A stretch of 36,705 nucleotides of DNA from the NCBI GenBank assembly GCA_017534445.1, contig JAFXWC010000008.1, positions 1 through 36,705 on the forward strand, given 5' to 3'. This document shows, piece after piece, positions 1 through 9,865 of this stretch (position 1 is its first letter; each line of letters begins with the position of its first letter). A program made the position numbers and the translations under genes. The stretch is from Treponema sp. (lineage in GTDB: Bacteria; Spirochaetota; Spirochaetia; Treponematales; Treponemataceae). Under the pieces are notes generated by a model. That model had not been told where the DNA came from, searched no databases, and saw only the letters and a program-made list of their open reading frames with translations.

Positions 1-979
1 TAAAGCATGAAATAAAAGATGTCAAAAAAAGGAGAAAGAAAAAGAGAAGGAAAAAGAAAAAGAGGAAAGTGAAGCAGAGTCTTCTGGAATTGGCTCAAAG
101 CTAAAAATGAACATAGACTTGAACCTGCTTATTGGCCAGAAGGTAAATTTCCTTATAAATCCGCTTATCCGTGGCCTTGTGGCACCAGACACCCCAATCC
201 ACTTTACCATGGACACATCATCCAACTAGTGGGCTGTAGAAGGCAACGTTGCATTGCGGGGCGGAGAAGTCTTCTACTTCAGCAGGAACTTCTACCTTAA
301 GGAAGGTCGAATCACGCTGAACGAAACCCAGACAAAATTCGACCCAGTCCTTACCGTACGCGCAGAAACCCGTGAACGCGACGAAAACGGCAACTCCGTA
401 ACGATTACCCTTGCTGCCCAGAACCAGCCGCTTTCCCAGTTCAACCCGACTTTTACGGCAAGCCCTGCAAAGTCAGAAAAGGAAATTATGGAAATGTTGG
501 GCCAGATTCTTACCGGAGACAGCAATTCCATGGGCTCTTTTGCGCTTACTGCAGGTGATTTTGTTACCCAGACACTTATTCTAAGAAAAGTCGAAAAAGG
601 ATTGCGCGACTTGCTTAATTTTGATATATTCTCAATACGCACATCGCTTTTGCAAAACGCCATAACGCAAAGCATGTCTTCATCCCAGTCAAAAAATACC
701 ACTTTTGGTAACTATTTTGACAATACGACTGTTTATATTGGAAAGTACTTCGGCAATTCAGTTTATGTGGACAGCCTTTTGCGGTGGACTTATGACGAAA
801 ACGACGTGCTTTTCAATGACTCGGAGAACGGGGGTCTTGTGTTCCAACCTGAATTTGGTCTTGAACTTATGGCTCCGTTTGCAAACATCCGCTGGCAGTT
901 TGCCCCGGAAATGGGTCAGCTCCAACAGTCATGGGTGCCTGCTACGTCAGTTACCCTTTCATGGAGATTTAGTTTTTAA
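1..979 (+). pseudogene. tamB: TamB-like translocation/assembly protein, C-terminal part, disrupted
   Basis: This is the 3' end of a tamB-like gene (DUF490/TamB family), whose product spans the periplasm and supports outer-membrane assembly or lipid transport. The last 240 or so codons have the family character: amphipathic beta-rich sequence, an ALRGGEVFY motif and a terminal WRFSF that ends in Phe. Two lesions interrupt it. The frame is open in frame 3 up to a run of seven A at 24-30 and continues in frame 2 after it, through a Lys/Glu-rich stretch; one extra A would join the frames. A second lesion is an in-frame TAG at 227-229, between residues reading DTSSN and WAVEGNVALRGG. Coding similarity continues on both sides of both lesions. 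The gene begins outside the window and bamA follows after 15 bp. It may be a real pseudogene, or the lesions may be sequence errors. Confidence 0.75.
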
Positions 980-994
980 AAAAAGAGGAATTGT

Positions 995-3478
995 ATGCAT
1001 ATCCTGCATTCTGCTAAACGTAATTTTGTTTTGCTTGCACTTTTTGCCGTTTCGGTATTTTTCCGTGTTTCGCCGCTTTTTGCCCAGAGCGACTGGTATT
1101 ACGGCAAGCCTATCAAAAAGATTGTCTTTGAGGGCCTTGACAATATAAAGCAGAGCGATTTGACAGGTGTTACAAGTAGTTTCATTGGTGAGGAATTTTC
1201 TGATGATGTATTTTCCGACCTCTTGAACCGCATATTCGCCCTCAACTACTTTGACGAGGTAAATCCACAGGCTGTCGGTGATGCAAGCCATTCCTACGTT
1301 ATAATCAAGCTTTCCGTAGTGGAATTTCCTATAGTTTCCAAGATAAGGTTTGTAGGAAACAATAAGGTTCGCGTCTCTGAACTCAAGAATAATATTTCTT
1401 CAAAAGAAAAGGATATTTACAGCGAGGAAAAGCGCATTAGTGACGAAAAGGTACTTCTTGACCTGTACGCGTCAAAGGGCTTTTCTGAGATAAAAGTTTC
1501 TTCCAAGGCTGAAAAAACGGAAAAGGGTTTTCAGATTACCTTTAGAATTACTGAAGGTCAGCAGACTGTCGTAAACAGCATTCAGTTTGCCGGTAATAAC
1601 GTTGTTTCTTCCCGCAACCTTAAAAGCAAAATTTCCCTTAAGGAAGTTGGTCTTGTTACCAAGGGCTCTTACCAGGAAGCAATGCTTGAGCAGGATAAGA
1701 AGGCCATAGTCGCTTATTATATGGAAAAAGGCTATGTAGACGCTCAGGTTGTTAGCGTTACAGTAACTCCTTCATTCAACGAGAAAAAAGGACGCAGGGA
1801 GCTTGCCATCCGCTTTAATATCAAGGAAGGTTCCGAATACAAATTTACTGGCCTTAAATTTGACGGCAACAAGGTTTTTACAACAGAAGAGCTTAATGCG
1901 CTTGTTACCATTAAGACTGGTTCCACATACAACGAGACAGCTTTCCAAGAGTCAGTGCTTGCAGTTCAGACAAAGTACTACGAAAACGGCTATACATCAA
2001 ACCAGTTTGCTATAGATCAGAAAAAGGATCCCGATCAGCATACTGTTTCCTATATAATGCACATTCAGGAAAATGCAAGAAGCCACGTTGAGGAAATCAT
2101 AATAAAGGGCAATGTAAAGACTAAGGAAGAGGTTATCCGCCGTGAAATTCCAATCGAAAGCGGTGACATTTTCTCCTATGCAAAGGTAAACTCTGCAATG
2201 AGAAACCTTTACAACCTTCAGTATTTCTCCCATGTAGCTCCTCAGGTTAACCCTGGTTCCGAGAACAACCTGGTAGACCTTGTATTTACTGTGGAAGAGC
2301 AGTCTACAACCTCTCTTGACTTTGGTCTTACCTTCAGCGGTGTTTCGGATCCCGACGAATTCCCTGTAGCCCTCTTTACAAAGATTCAGGATAGAAACCT
2401 CTTTGGCGAAGGAAAGTCCATTTCCGCAGGACTTACTCTTTCTACGGACGAGCAGTCGCTTTCATTCTCTTATGGCCAGAACTGGCTCTTTGACCGCCCT
2501 ATAAGCAACACCGTTTCCTTGAGCTTCTCTCACTCAAAGGAATACGATGCGCGTAATGTTTACATGCCGGACGGAAGTTTGAATTCCAAGTATTATTATC
2601 TTCAGTATGAGCAGAATGCAATCACCCTTTCTGACACAGTCGGCAGAAGGTGGAGCCACGACTTTGCCCTCCTTACATGGACCGGCGGTATTAGCGGAAG
2701 CTTGCTCAACAACAAGTACGATGAAGATGCCTATATCTCAACGGATACAACCGTTTCCGACTACAACGGAAACTTGCGCCCAAGGACAAGCATCTTTACC
2801 CAGGTTTCTCTTGATGCCCGCGACATTGCATGGGATGCCACCAAGGGATGGTTCCTTAGCCAGCGCTTTACATGGTACGGACTTCTTCCAAAGGGCATAT
2901 TGCCATTCAACGATGACTGGGGTGAAACAGAATTCTTCCTGCGTACAGACACAAAGGCAGAAAAATACTTTACCCTTGTTGACTGGCCTGTTACCGATAC
3001 TTGGGACTTCAAGCTTATCCTTATGGGATATTCTGGACTTTCCTTCCAGTTGCCGGCTTTCAACAGTTCTATCAAGCGTTCAAACCAGCTCTACATAGAC
3101 GGTATGTTCAACGGTCGCGGATGGACAATTTACAATTCAGGCTTTGGTCGCGGAAGGGCCTTGTGGAACAATTCCGTGGAACTCCGCATGCCTGTTATCC
3201 CCAACCTTATTGCTCTTGACCTCTTTGCAGATGCGTCATGTCTTAAGACTGAACCGAACGACATGTTCACCGACTTGACCAACCTTGATGACTGGTATTT
3301 CAGCTTTGGACCAAGCATCAGGTGTTGTATGCAGCAGTTGCCGCTGCGCCTTCTTTTCGTAAGCCAGTTCAAGATGGAAGACGGAAAGTTCACTTGGCGT
3401 GATGATGATGCAGACATTGTTGACACCTTCAGAGAAAGTCTGCACTTTGTCCTTTCATTCACATTGGTAAACAGGTAA
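995..3478 (+). CDS. bamA: Outer-membrane protein assembly factor BamA
   Basis: BamA is the Omp85-family core of the machine that folds beta-barrel proteins into the outer membrane. The 827-residue product has an N-terminal signal peptide ending near LFAQ, then about five POTRA repeats (to roughly residue 430; each has a pattern like IKFVGNNKV or LKFDGNKVF), then a C-terminal 16-strand-type barrel rich in aromatic and alternating residues. A GRGW motif near the C-terminus corresponds to the conserved RGF/RGY loop-6 motif. AGAGGA lies 6 bases before the ATG. It follows tamB and precedes the skp/ompH chaperone gene, the usual functional neighbourhood. As recalled, T. pallidum has the same order (TP0325-TP0328). 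One oddity is that the protein ends in LVNR and not in the terminal Phe usual for barrel beta-signals. Confidence 0.95.
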   Translation: MHILHSAKRNFVLLALFAVSVFFRVSPLFAQSDWYYGKPIKKIVFEGLDNIKQSDLTGVTSSFIGEEFSDDVFSDLLNRIFALNYFDEVNPQAVGDASHSYVIIKLSVVEFPIVSKIRFVGNNKVRVSELKNNISSKEKDIYSEEKRISDEKVLLDLYASKGFSEIKVSSKAEKTEKGFQITFRITEGQQTVVNSIQFAGNNVVSSRNLKSKISLKEVGLVTKGSYQEAMLEQDKKAIVAYYMEKGYVDAQVVSVTVTPSFNEKKGRRELAIRFNIKEGSEYKFTGLKFDGNKVFTTEELNALVTIKTGSTYNETAFQESVLAVQTKYYENGYTSNQFAIDQKKDPDQHTVSYIMHIQENARSHVEEIIIKGNVKTKEEVIRREIPIESGDIFSYAKVNSAMRNLYNLQYFSHVAPQVNPGSENNLVDLVFTVEEQSTTSLDFGLTFSGVSDPDEFPVALFTKIQDRNLFGEGKSISAGLTLSTDEQSLSFSYGQNWLFDRPISNTVSLSFSHSKEYDARNVYMPDGSLNSKYYYLQYEQNAITLSDTVGRRWSHDFALLTWTGGISGSLLNNKYDEDAYISTDTTVSDYNGNLRPRTSIFTQVSLDARDIAWDATKGWFLSQRFTWYGLLPKGILPFNDDWGETEFFLRTDTKAEKYFTLVDWPVTDTWDFKLILMGYSGLSFQLPAFNSSIKRSNQLYIDGMFNGRGWTIYNSGFGRGRALWNNSVELRMPVIPNLIALDLFADASCLKTEPNDMFTDLTNLDDWYFSFGPSIRCCMQQLPLRLLFVSQFKMEDGKFTWRDDDADIVDTFRESLHFVLSFTLVNR

Positions 3479-3530
3479 TCCTAATATATAGGTGGTTCCT
3501 TAATTCATATTATACAGGAGTGTAATTAAC

Positions 3531-4049
3531 ATGAAGAAACTGGTTTTGCTTTTGGCTTTTATGGTATGCGGTTTGGCAAGCAACATTTTTGCCGAACAGA
3601 TTACTAAATTTGCGGTTGTGGACACTGACCGTGTTTACAAAGTATTTTTCAAGAATTCTCAGACAATGCGCAACTACGAGTCAAAGAAGTCTTCTTTCCA
3701 GGCAGAGATAACCCGCCTTACGAATGAGCTTCAGACTTTAAAGACCCGCAAGAGTGAATTGGCTGTCGCAGGAAAAAAGGATGAGGCAGAAAAGCTTCAG
3801 GAAGAGATTAACACAAAGGCTCAGAACCTCCGCGATTATACTGCAAACAAGAATGCAGAGTTAAAGCGCATCAAGGACAGCATGGAATCTGGCGATGCAT
3901 TCTACAAGAGACTTTATAGAATCATTGGTAGTGTTGCAGAGCAGGAAGGTTACTGCATGGTGCTTAGCCCCCAGCAGAACAATGCAATCCTTTGGTACAG
4001 CGACTCCGTAGATATTACCGACAAAGTAATTGCCCAGCTTAGAAAGTAG
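3531..4049 (+). CDS. skp: OmpH/Skp-like periplasmic chaperone
   Basis: This is a 172-residue secreted protein of the OmpH/Skp family, periplasmic holdases that carry unfolded outer-membrane proteins to the Bam machine. The first 21 or so residues (MKKLVLLLAFMVCGLASN) form a signal peptide cleaved near IFAEQ. FAVVDTDRVYKVFFKNSQT follows, matching the family start (vDxxrvf..s). Residues about 50-120 are a charged coiled coil, the tentacle region. A GGAG-type site (aggagtgt) precedes the ATG by about 10 bases. It sits 52 bp after bamA and 6 bp before mutS, so it is probably co-transcribed with bamA. Confidence 0.9.
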   Translation: MKKLVLLLAFMVCGLASNIFAEQITKFAVVDTDRVYKVFFKNSQTMRNYESKKSSFQAEITRLTNELQTLKTRKSELAVAGKKDEAEKLQEEINTKAQNLRDYTANKNAELKRIKDSMESGDAFYKRLYRIIGSVAEQEGYCMVLSPQQNNAILWYSDSVDITDKVIAQLRK

Positions 4050-4055
4050 TCCGTT

Positions 4056-6761
4056 ATGGCGGAAGAAAAAGATACTCCTCTTTTTATACAATACCAGACC
4101 TTAAAGGACAGCTACAGGAATGAAGTCCTGTTCTTTAGGGTCGGTGATTTTTATGAAATGTTTGACAGCGATGCCGATGAGGTGTCGCGACTTTTAAATC
4201 TTACGCTCACCCACCGTGGGGACCGCCACATGTGCGGTATTCCATACCATGCTAGTAAAATTTATATAGCACGTCTTTTGCGCCTTGGAAAAAAAATAGC
4301 GATTGCCGAGCAGATTGGAGAGGTTGCAAAACCTGGGCAGGGGCTTACCGAGCGCAAGGTTATAGAAGTGATTACTCCTGGTACCGCGCTGGAAAGCGAA
4401 TACCTGGAGGGGGGGATCAACAACTTCCTTTCATCATTCTTTGTTAGCGGAAAGACAGCCGCTTTTGCCTGCATAGACGTTACTACCGGTGAATTCAGGG
4501 CAACAAGTTTTTCCGCAGACACGCTTGAAGAGAATTTTCCCAAGGAACTTTTGCGCTGCCGTGCAAGGGAAATCCTCCTTCCCAACAGCCTTAAGAACAA
4601 CCGCACGGTTCTTGCCGTATTGGACTTGTATCCAAACCTTTCAGTCTCATGGTATCCTGACTGGAACTTTAATCCTGAACTCAGCTACAAAAGGCTTTTA
4701 AAGCAGTTTAAAACTGCAAACCTGCGTTCTTTTTCCCTAACGGAATCATCACCAGAAATTCCTGCCGCGGGTTTCCTTCTTGACTATCTTGAAAAAACAA
4801 CAAACACGCTTTCCCCCCACGTTCGTTCCATAAACATTTACAGGGACAGCGACTATGTTATTATAGACGACTCTTCTTTCCGAAACCTGGAGGTGAGTGC
4901 AAACCTAAGGGACGGCTCATCCCAGTTCAGCTTGCTTGAGTGCGTTGACTTTACACGCACCGCAATGGGAAGCCGCATGCTCCGCGAATGGCTCATGTTC
5001 CCGCTTACGGATTTAAAGCGCATAATTTCAAGGCAGGAACACGTGGAGCTTTTTTGTGCAGACCGTTCACTGCTAAAAAAATTCCGCATGCAGATAGAGG
5101 GCATCCTTGACATAGAGAGGCTTGCCGGAAGAATTGCAATGGACAAGGCCCATGCAAAAGACCTTCAGGCCCTGCGCCACAGTCTTGAGCTTTGGCTTTT
5201 GGCCCAGCAGACCCTTGGAAGCTTTAACTTTGCATCATTGGACACCGAGCCCGCAAAAAAAATTGTAAGCCTTATAGCTTCATCCATCTTGGACGATCCA
5301 TCCACAATACTTACGGAAGGAAGAATCATTAAGGAAGGGTGGAACAAGGAGCTTGACCACTGGCGCTTTGTCCAGACGGACTTTACCCGCATCCTTGATG
5401 AGTACATAGAAGAAGAGCGGCAGAACACAGGCATTCAAAACCTTAGGATCAAAAAGACCAATAATGCCGGCTACTGCATAGAAGTAACAAAGGGAAAGCT
5501 TTCTATGGTTCCCTCGCATTTTATCATAAGAAGGGCCATGGTTAATGCAGACCGATATACAACTGCAAAACTCCAGGAGCTTGAGTCAAACCTGAACGAA
5601 TCCGGTACACGGGTTCTGGAGCTTGAAAGGGATTTGTTCCTGGAAGTTAGGAATTCGCTAAAGGAGTATATTCCCTACCTTCAGCAGATGGCCTCTGAAA
5701 TTGCCTATGCAGATGTGTGTGCTTCATTCTCACAGGCAGCCTGCACTCACGATTGGGTGCGCCCAACCGTAGATGAAAGCCTTGCCTTTGAGGTAAAGGG
5801 AGGCCGTCATCCGGTAGTGGAGCAGCACCTTCCTTCCGGTGAATTTGTTCCCAATGATCTTTGTCTGTCTGGGGAAGAAGTTCCCTGCACCTTCGCACTT
5901 ATAACGGGCCCCAACATGGCTGGTAAGAGTACCTTCCTAAGGCAGAACGCGCTAATAGCCCTGCTTGCCCAAACAGGAAGCTTTGTCCCCTGCCAAAGTG
6001 CAAGAATCGGAATCGTAGACAGAATCTTTTGCCGCGTAGGAGCCAGCGACAACCTTGCCCGCGGAGAGTCAACTTTCCTTGTAGAAATGACCGAAACCGC
6101 CCACATACTCCGTTCCGCAACAGAGCGTTCCCTTGTTATTATGGACGAAGTAGGGCGGGGCACAAGTACGGAAGACGGCCTTTCCATAGCATGGGCAGTA
6201 AGCGAATACCTTTTAAACAGAATACGCTGCAAGACCCTCTTTGCAACCCACTACCACGAGCTTACCCGCATGGAGCATCCCCAGCTTTTAAAGCTATGCA
6301 TGGCGGTGGACGAAGAAGGCCCGGAGATAGTATTCCTCCGCAAAGTAATAGAAGGCAACAGCCGCAACAGCTACGGAATACACGTTGCATCCCTGGCGGG
6401 AGTTCCAGAGCCTGTCATACAAAGGGCAAAGTCAATTTTGGAACGCATACAGAACGAGGCTTCTGACCAGCCCATAGTAAGCCAAAGTCATGCCGATAAT
6501 GCTTATACAGAAGAGACAATCGTAAGGAAGCCACCGGAAGATGCCTGTCAGAATAGTGGCGGTGAAAGGCAAGGTTCTTCTGCATCGAAAAGCGGATCTT
6601 CTAAAGCTTCGGCCCCTTTGCCGCAGTCGCTTACAGGCGCACTTTTTAGCGACGAGGAGCTTATCCTTGACGAAATCCTTTCGCTGGACGTGGACAACCT
6701 TACCCCGATTGCCGCACTGCAAAACCTTGCAAGATGGAAAAAGACCCTTTCTGGCCGCTAG
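4056..6761 (+). CDS. mutS: DNA mismatch repair protein MutS
   Basis: MutS recognises mismatches and small loops and starts mismatch repair in the cytoplasm. The 901-residue protein has the full architecture. The N-terminal mismatch-binding domain contains FRVGDFYEMF (the Phe-x-Glu wedge). The core and lever domains follow, then the ATPase with Walker A GPNMAGKST, Walker B with DEVGRGTSTEDG, and TLFATHYHEL. A low-complexity linker of about 60 residues, rich in Ser, Gly and Gln, separates the ATPase from a short C-terminal helical segment, as in other MutS tails that bind the clamp or tetramerise. Only 6 bp separate it from the upstream chaperone gene. No mutL is visible nearby. The frame is intact and full length. 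Confidence 0.97.
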   Translation: MAEEKDTPLFIQYQTLKDSYRNEVLFFRVGDFYEMFDSDADEVSRLLNLTLTHRGDRHMCGIPYHASKIYIARLLRLGKKIAIAEQIGEVAKPGQGLTERKVIEVITPGTALESEYLEGGINNFLSSFFVSGKTAAFACIDVTTGEFRATSFSADTLEENFPKELLRCRAREILLPNSLKNNRTVLAVLDLYPNLSVSWYPDWNFNPELSYKRLLKQFKTANLRSFSLTESSPEIPAAGFLLDYLEKTTNTLSPHVRSINIYRDSDYVIIDDSSFRNLEVSANLRDGSSQFSLLECVDFTRTAMGSRMLREWLMFPLTDLKRIISRQEHVELFCADRSLLKKFRMQIEGILDIERLAGRIAMDKAHAKDLQALRHSLELWLLAQQTLGSFNFASLDTEPAKKIVSLIASSILDDPSTILTEGRIIKEGWNKELDHWRFVQTDFTRILDEYIEEERQNTGIQNLRIKKTNNAGYCIEVTKGKLSMVPSHFIIRRAMVNADRYTTAKLQELESNLNESGTRVLELERDLFLEVRNSLKEYIPYLQQMASEIAYADVCASFSQAACTHDWVRPTVDESLAFEVKGGRHPVVEQHLPSGEFVPNDLCLSGEEVPCTFALITGPNMAGKSTFLRQNALIALLAQTGSFVPCQSARIGIVDRIFCRVGASDNLARGESTFLVEMTETAHILRSATERSLVIMDEVGRGTSTEDGLSIAWAVSEYLLNRIRCKTLFATHYHELTRMEHPQLLKLCMAVDEEGPEIVFLRKVIEGNSRNSYGIHVASLAGVPEPVIQRAKSILERIQNEASDQPIVSQSHADNAYTEETIVRKPPEDACQNSGGERQGSSASKSGSSKASAPLPQSLTGALFSDEELILDEILSLDVDNLTPIAALQNLARWKKTLSGR

Positions 6762-6780
6762 AATATTTTACTCTTTTTAT

Positions 6781-7557
6781 TTAGTTTGATATTTCTGATA
6801 TCAAAGTGTCCTTGTACTTTGTTCCAGGGTAGACGGAAAGAATTTGAACTGCAATAAAAGTGCCTGACTCCCTTAGCTCATAGGGGCTGAGTTTTTTGTA
6901 TTCGCAATCAATTTCCTTGTATTCATCAAGGTTTAGTTTTTGCCAGCCGTTGGTGTCTTTTAGCGTAAGTTTTTTTTCTCCGATTACTTTCATTTTATAG
7001 TTGGGGCCGTTTACAGACTCCCCGACTTTTTCACCTTGTATTATAAAAACTTTTACATCTTTTGGACGGTTGTTTGCTTCCCAGCTTTTCTGACTTTTTC
7101 CAAAGCCCGTCCAGATTCTTACGGGCCTTTTTACATCAACCCAGGCAATGACTACTTCGCCTATACCGTCGCCATCCACGCCTTCGCACCAGGCGGTATC
7201 TGTCTTTCCGTCAAAGCATTTGCCCGGTCCGTACATTTCTGTCCAAGAATCGTAGCGGTAGCTGTTTGCCCAGTCAATCTCGTATTCATCCCAAGAATCT
7301 CCGTTTTCATCTTTTTCGTTGGGTTCCAGTTTTTTGGGAGGATTTCCTTCGGCGGCAAGCCAGGAAGTTGCAAGAACTGCATCGTTTTCACCTCCAAAGC
7401 AAGTGACGTATTCCTTTTCAAGAGTATCCCCGACCTTCATTTTTTTAAGGGAAAGATTCCAGTCTGACTGCTTTAAGGCTCCCTTTGGCCAAAGCTGCGC
7501 AAAAATCAAACTGTTGAATAAGGCCAAGCTAAAAATACAAATAAACAATCTCTTCAT
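6781..7557 (-). CDS. Secreted protein with NADase-type glycan-binding/discoidin-like domain
   Basis: The 258-residue product starts at the ATG at 7557, because it has GGAGAA just upstream and begins a clean signal peptide (MKRLFICIFSLALFNSLIF, then AQ). A longer in-frame start would put a basic, unlikely extension before the signal. The mature part contains YGPGKCFDGKTDTAWCEG followed by GIGEVVIAW. This is the pattern of discoidin-like domains named NADase-type glycan-binding domains, which are common in secreted spirochete proteins. No catalytic domain is visible, so I infer a periplasmic or surface carbohydrate-binding role. Nearby Trp residues (SWEANNRPKDVKVF) are typical of the fold. It converges with mutS and is divergent from the cyclase gene. 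The ligand is unknown. Confidence 0.7.
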   Translation of the reverse strand: MKRLFICIFSLALFNSLIFAQLWPKGALKQSDWNLSLKKMKVGDTLEKEYVTCFGGENDAVLATSWLAAEGNPPKKLEPNEKDENGDSWDEYEIDWANSYRYDSWTEMYGPGKCFDGKTDTAWCEGVDGDGIGEVVIAWVDVKRPVRIWTGFGKSQKSWEANNRPKDVKVFIIQGEKVGESVNGPNYKMKVIGEKKLTLKDTNGWQKLNLDEYKEIDCEYKKLSPYELRESGTFIAVQILSVYPGTKYKDTLISEISN

Positions 7558-7592
7558 TTTTTTTCTCCATCGCCCCCTACAGGTTCTCATGT

Positions 7593-7620
7593 ATAATACC
7601 ATAATTGATAAAATTTTCAA
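7593..7620 (-). promoter_or_regulatory. Promoter for the secreted glycan-binding-like gene
   Basis: On the minus strand TTGAAA (7620-7615), a 16-bp spacer and TATTAT (7598-7593) resemble a sigma-70-type promoter, giving a leader of about 30 nt before the ATG at 7557. Sequence inspection only. Confidence 0.45.
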
Positions 7621-7666
7621 GAATCCTATGCTTGTGAATTTTCTTCTTTTAATTTTCATGCTTTGG

Positions 7667-7675
7667 TGCTATAAT
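7667..7675 (+). promoter_or_regulatory. Extended -10 promoter for the adenylate cyclase gene
   Basis: TGCTATAAT is a consensus extended -10 element (TGnTATAAT), about 31 bp before the cyclase ATG. No good -35 is visible, which is usual for extended -10 promoters. The identical 9-mer occurs at 20388-20396. Confidence 0.55.
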
Positions 7676-7706
7676 AATAATTAAGGCTTTTTTAGGGGAC
7701 TGTTAA

Positions 7707-9820
7707 ATGACTGACTTTACAAGGATTATCAGCATTGCGTCGCTTGCTTTTATATCTTTCTTTTGCTTCCAGGTCGGGTTTTTTTTGTGGTCAGGGCATA
7801 AGATAAGGCAAAACGGCAGACGGACTCTTATTCTTATTGAATTTTTCACTGGATTTTTGCTCCTTTTTGATGCCCTTGCCTACTTTTACCGGGGAGATGC
7901 CAGTGCAACAGGCTACTACATGGTGCGCGTCTGCAATTTCTTTGTTTATGCCTGCAATTTTTCAATATCATTTTTCTTTTGCTTCTATGTTTGCGAATTC
8001 ATAAAGCAGTCCCGCTTGAGTTTTTCCCTTTTGTTGCATCCTATAGCAGCCGTAAAAGACGGAATTCCCATCCAGCTTTTCATAGTCTTTTTCCTTTGCT
8101 TTGTTGGTGTTGCCTTTACGGTTTTTAGCCAGTTTACTAATTTCTTCTATTATTTTGATGAAAAGAATCTTTACCACAGAAGCAGTTTTTATTCTTTAAG
8201 CGTGCTCTTGGGACTTTTGCCCGGGCTTATCCTGCTGACAATGCTTCTGCAAAACAGGAAAAAGCTTGCGAAAAACGTCTTTGTTTCTCTTTTTCTTTAT
8301 TTTATCCTGCCGTTAATAGGCATTGTTTTGATTCTTGTTTTTTACGGATTTCCCTGGGTAAACATTTCCCTTGGCTTTGGCGCATTGCACCTTTTCTATT
8401 CTTCCATCAAATTGATGGAGCTTGAATTTTATTCTGGGGAACGCGCGGCTAAAATTTTAAGCCCAATCTACAAGACTGAGGTTGTTTCAACTGAAACACG
8501 GAAAAGGGTTGTAAGGAATCATTTTTGGCAGGCCTTTTCCGTAACCATGGGAGGAATTCTTTCGGTTCTTATAATAGTTTCAATCACGGGAGTAATCCTT
8601 CCTGAAAAAACTTTGACAATCGAAGAGCCTTATTCAGAAAATGATCCTTCAAATCCGGTTTGCGTAACTTTTGTCCGCCATGCAGAGAAGCACTGGGTAG
8701 AAGACGGAGATCCCTCCAGAACCGGTGCCCAGTACGACGGTATGATTTTCAACAACATGAGCAGCACTATAATTACGGACTGGGACTTTTCAATTTTTGT
8801 TCCCCTAGACTCCTCTGTGGATCCTGGCCATGGAACGGAAACTTTACCCTTTCCGGCGACATGCTGAATGTCAAAAAACCCCATGAAGGTGACAAGGAAA
8901 ATATTCACGGCGAAGACTTTTACAGGGTTTCACCTTTAAAGACCTTTGGATTTGGTTGCATCATGTATACGACGAATGGCTATCAGCCACTTTCAAAAAA
9001 AATTGTCTTCAAATATTCAAGCATTTTAAAGCCTCTTACAAATATTTTCTTTGACATTTTCCTTGCCTTTGTTTTTGCCCTTTTTATTGTTGCAACGACA
9101 ATAATGATTCTTGAAGGAAAGCTCATCCGTGTGGAAGAAGAAAACAGAAAGCTTGAAAGCACGGTAAATGAGCGCACGAAAGAACTTGAGGCGGAAAAGA
9201 ACCGTTCGGAAAGCCTTCTCCTGAACATTCTTCCGAAAGAAATTGCAAGGGAACTTACGGCCCATCCTGACCGCACTTTGGCTAAGCAATATCCGAATGT
9301 TACGGTTCTTTTTACGGACATTGTTGGCTTTACAAAGATAAGCGGGGAGATGACCGCAGAAGAAGTTGTTACCATGCTGAACAAAATGTTTTCTATGTTT
9401 GACGAGCGTGCCCAGCGTGAAGGAATCGAGAAAATCAAGACGATTGGAGACGCTTACATGGCGGCGGCGGGGCTTACCCAGGAGCGTGACAACGACGGTG
9501 CTGCCAGGATGATTCGTTTTTCCTATGGTCTTGTGGATGATGTCCGTGCCTTTAACGAGAAGTCAGACATTAAGCTTCAGATAAGGCTTGGCCTAAACTC
9601 TGGCCCTCTGGTTGCTGGTGTAATCGGGAAAACAAAATTCATCTACGACATTTGGGGCGACACTGTTAATGTTGCAAGCAGAATGGAAAGCACCGGCCTT
9701 CCAATGAAAATCCATGTTACGGAATCTACAAAGGCGCAGACCGCAAGCCTTTTCCAATACAACGAAAACACCGAAATCGATGTAAAAGGAAAGGGCATGA
9801 TGAAGACCTACTTCTTGTAG
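7707..9820 (+). pseudogene. Membrane class III adenylate cyclase, split by a -1 frameshift
   Basis: Two overlapping frames together encode one cyclase of about 704 residues that would make cAMP at the inner face of the membrane. The upstream frame (7707-8867) gives an N-terminal block of about seven membrane helices, another helix and the start of an extracytoplasmic domain. The downstream frame carries on from about 8825: the rest of that domain, one more helix, a coiled coil (VNERTKELEAEKNRSESLL) and a class III cyclase domain. All catalytic landmarks are present: VLFTDIVGFT and GDAYM for metal binding, EKIKTIGD (Lys) and YDIWGD (Asp) for adenine choice, and NVASRM for the transition state. 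The shift lies near 8814-8835, where one missing base would restore a single gene. The 8660 start of the second frame is out-of-phase noise. Either a true mutation or a sequence error is possible. Confidence 0.8.
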
Positions 9821-9833
9821 TGCTGGTCAATAG

Positions 9834-9865
9834 GACCGGTCAAAAGACTGGTCATTAGACCGGTC
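9834..9865. repeat. Triple GACYGGTC repeat between convergent genes
   Basis: Three 8-mers, GACCGGTC (9834), GACTGGTC (9846) and GACCGGTC (9858), are spaced exactly 12 bp apart. GACCGGTC is self-complementary, so the units can pair as hairpins on either strand. They lie between the convergent ends of the cyclase gene and the small minus-strand gene, where a bidirectional terminator would be expected, but there is no T run beside them. Confidence 0.55.

Noticed and set aside
22..225. A minus-strand frame of 67 residues rich in Ser and Phe
   Set aside because: It is the antisense of the Lys/Glu-rich tract of tamB; no start signal or family.
8660..8830. A start at 8660 for a separate cyclase gene
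   Set aside because: The first 55 residues are out-of-phase noise over the upstream frame; membrane and extracytoplasmic parts belong to the longer gene.
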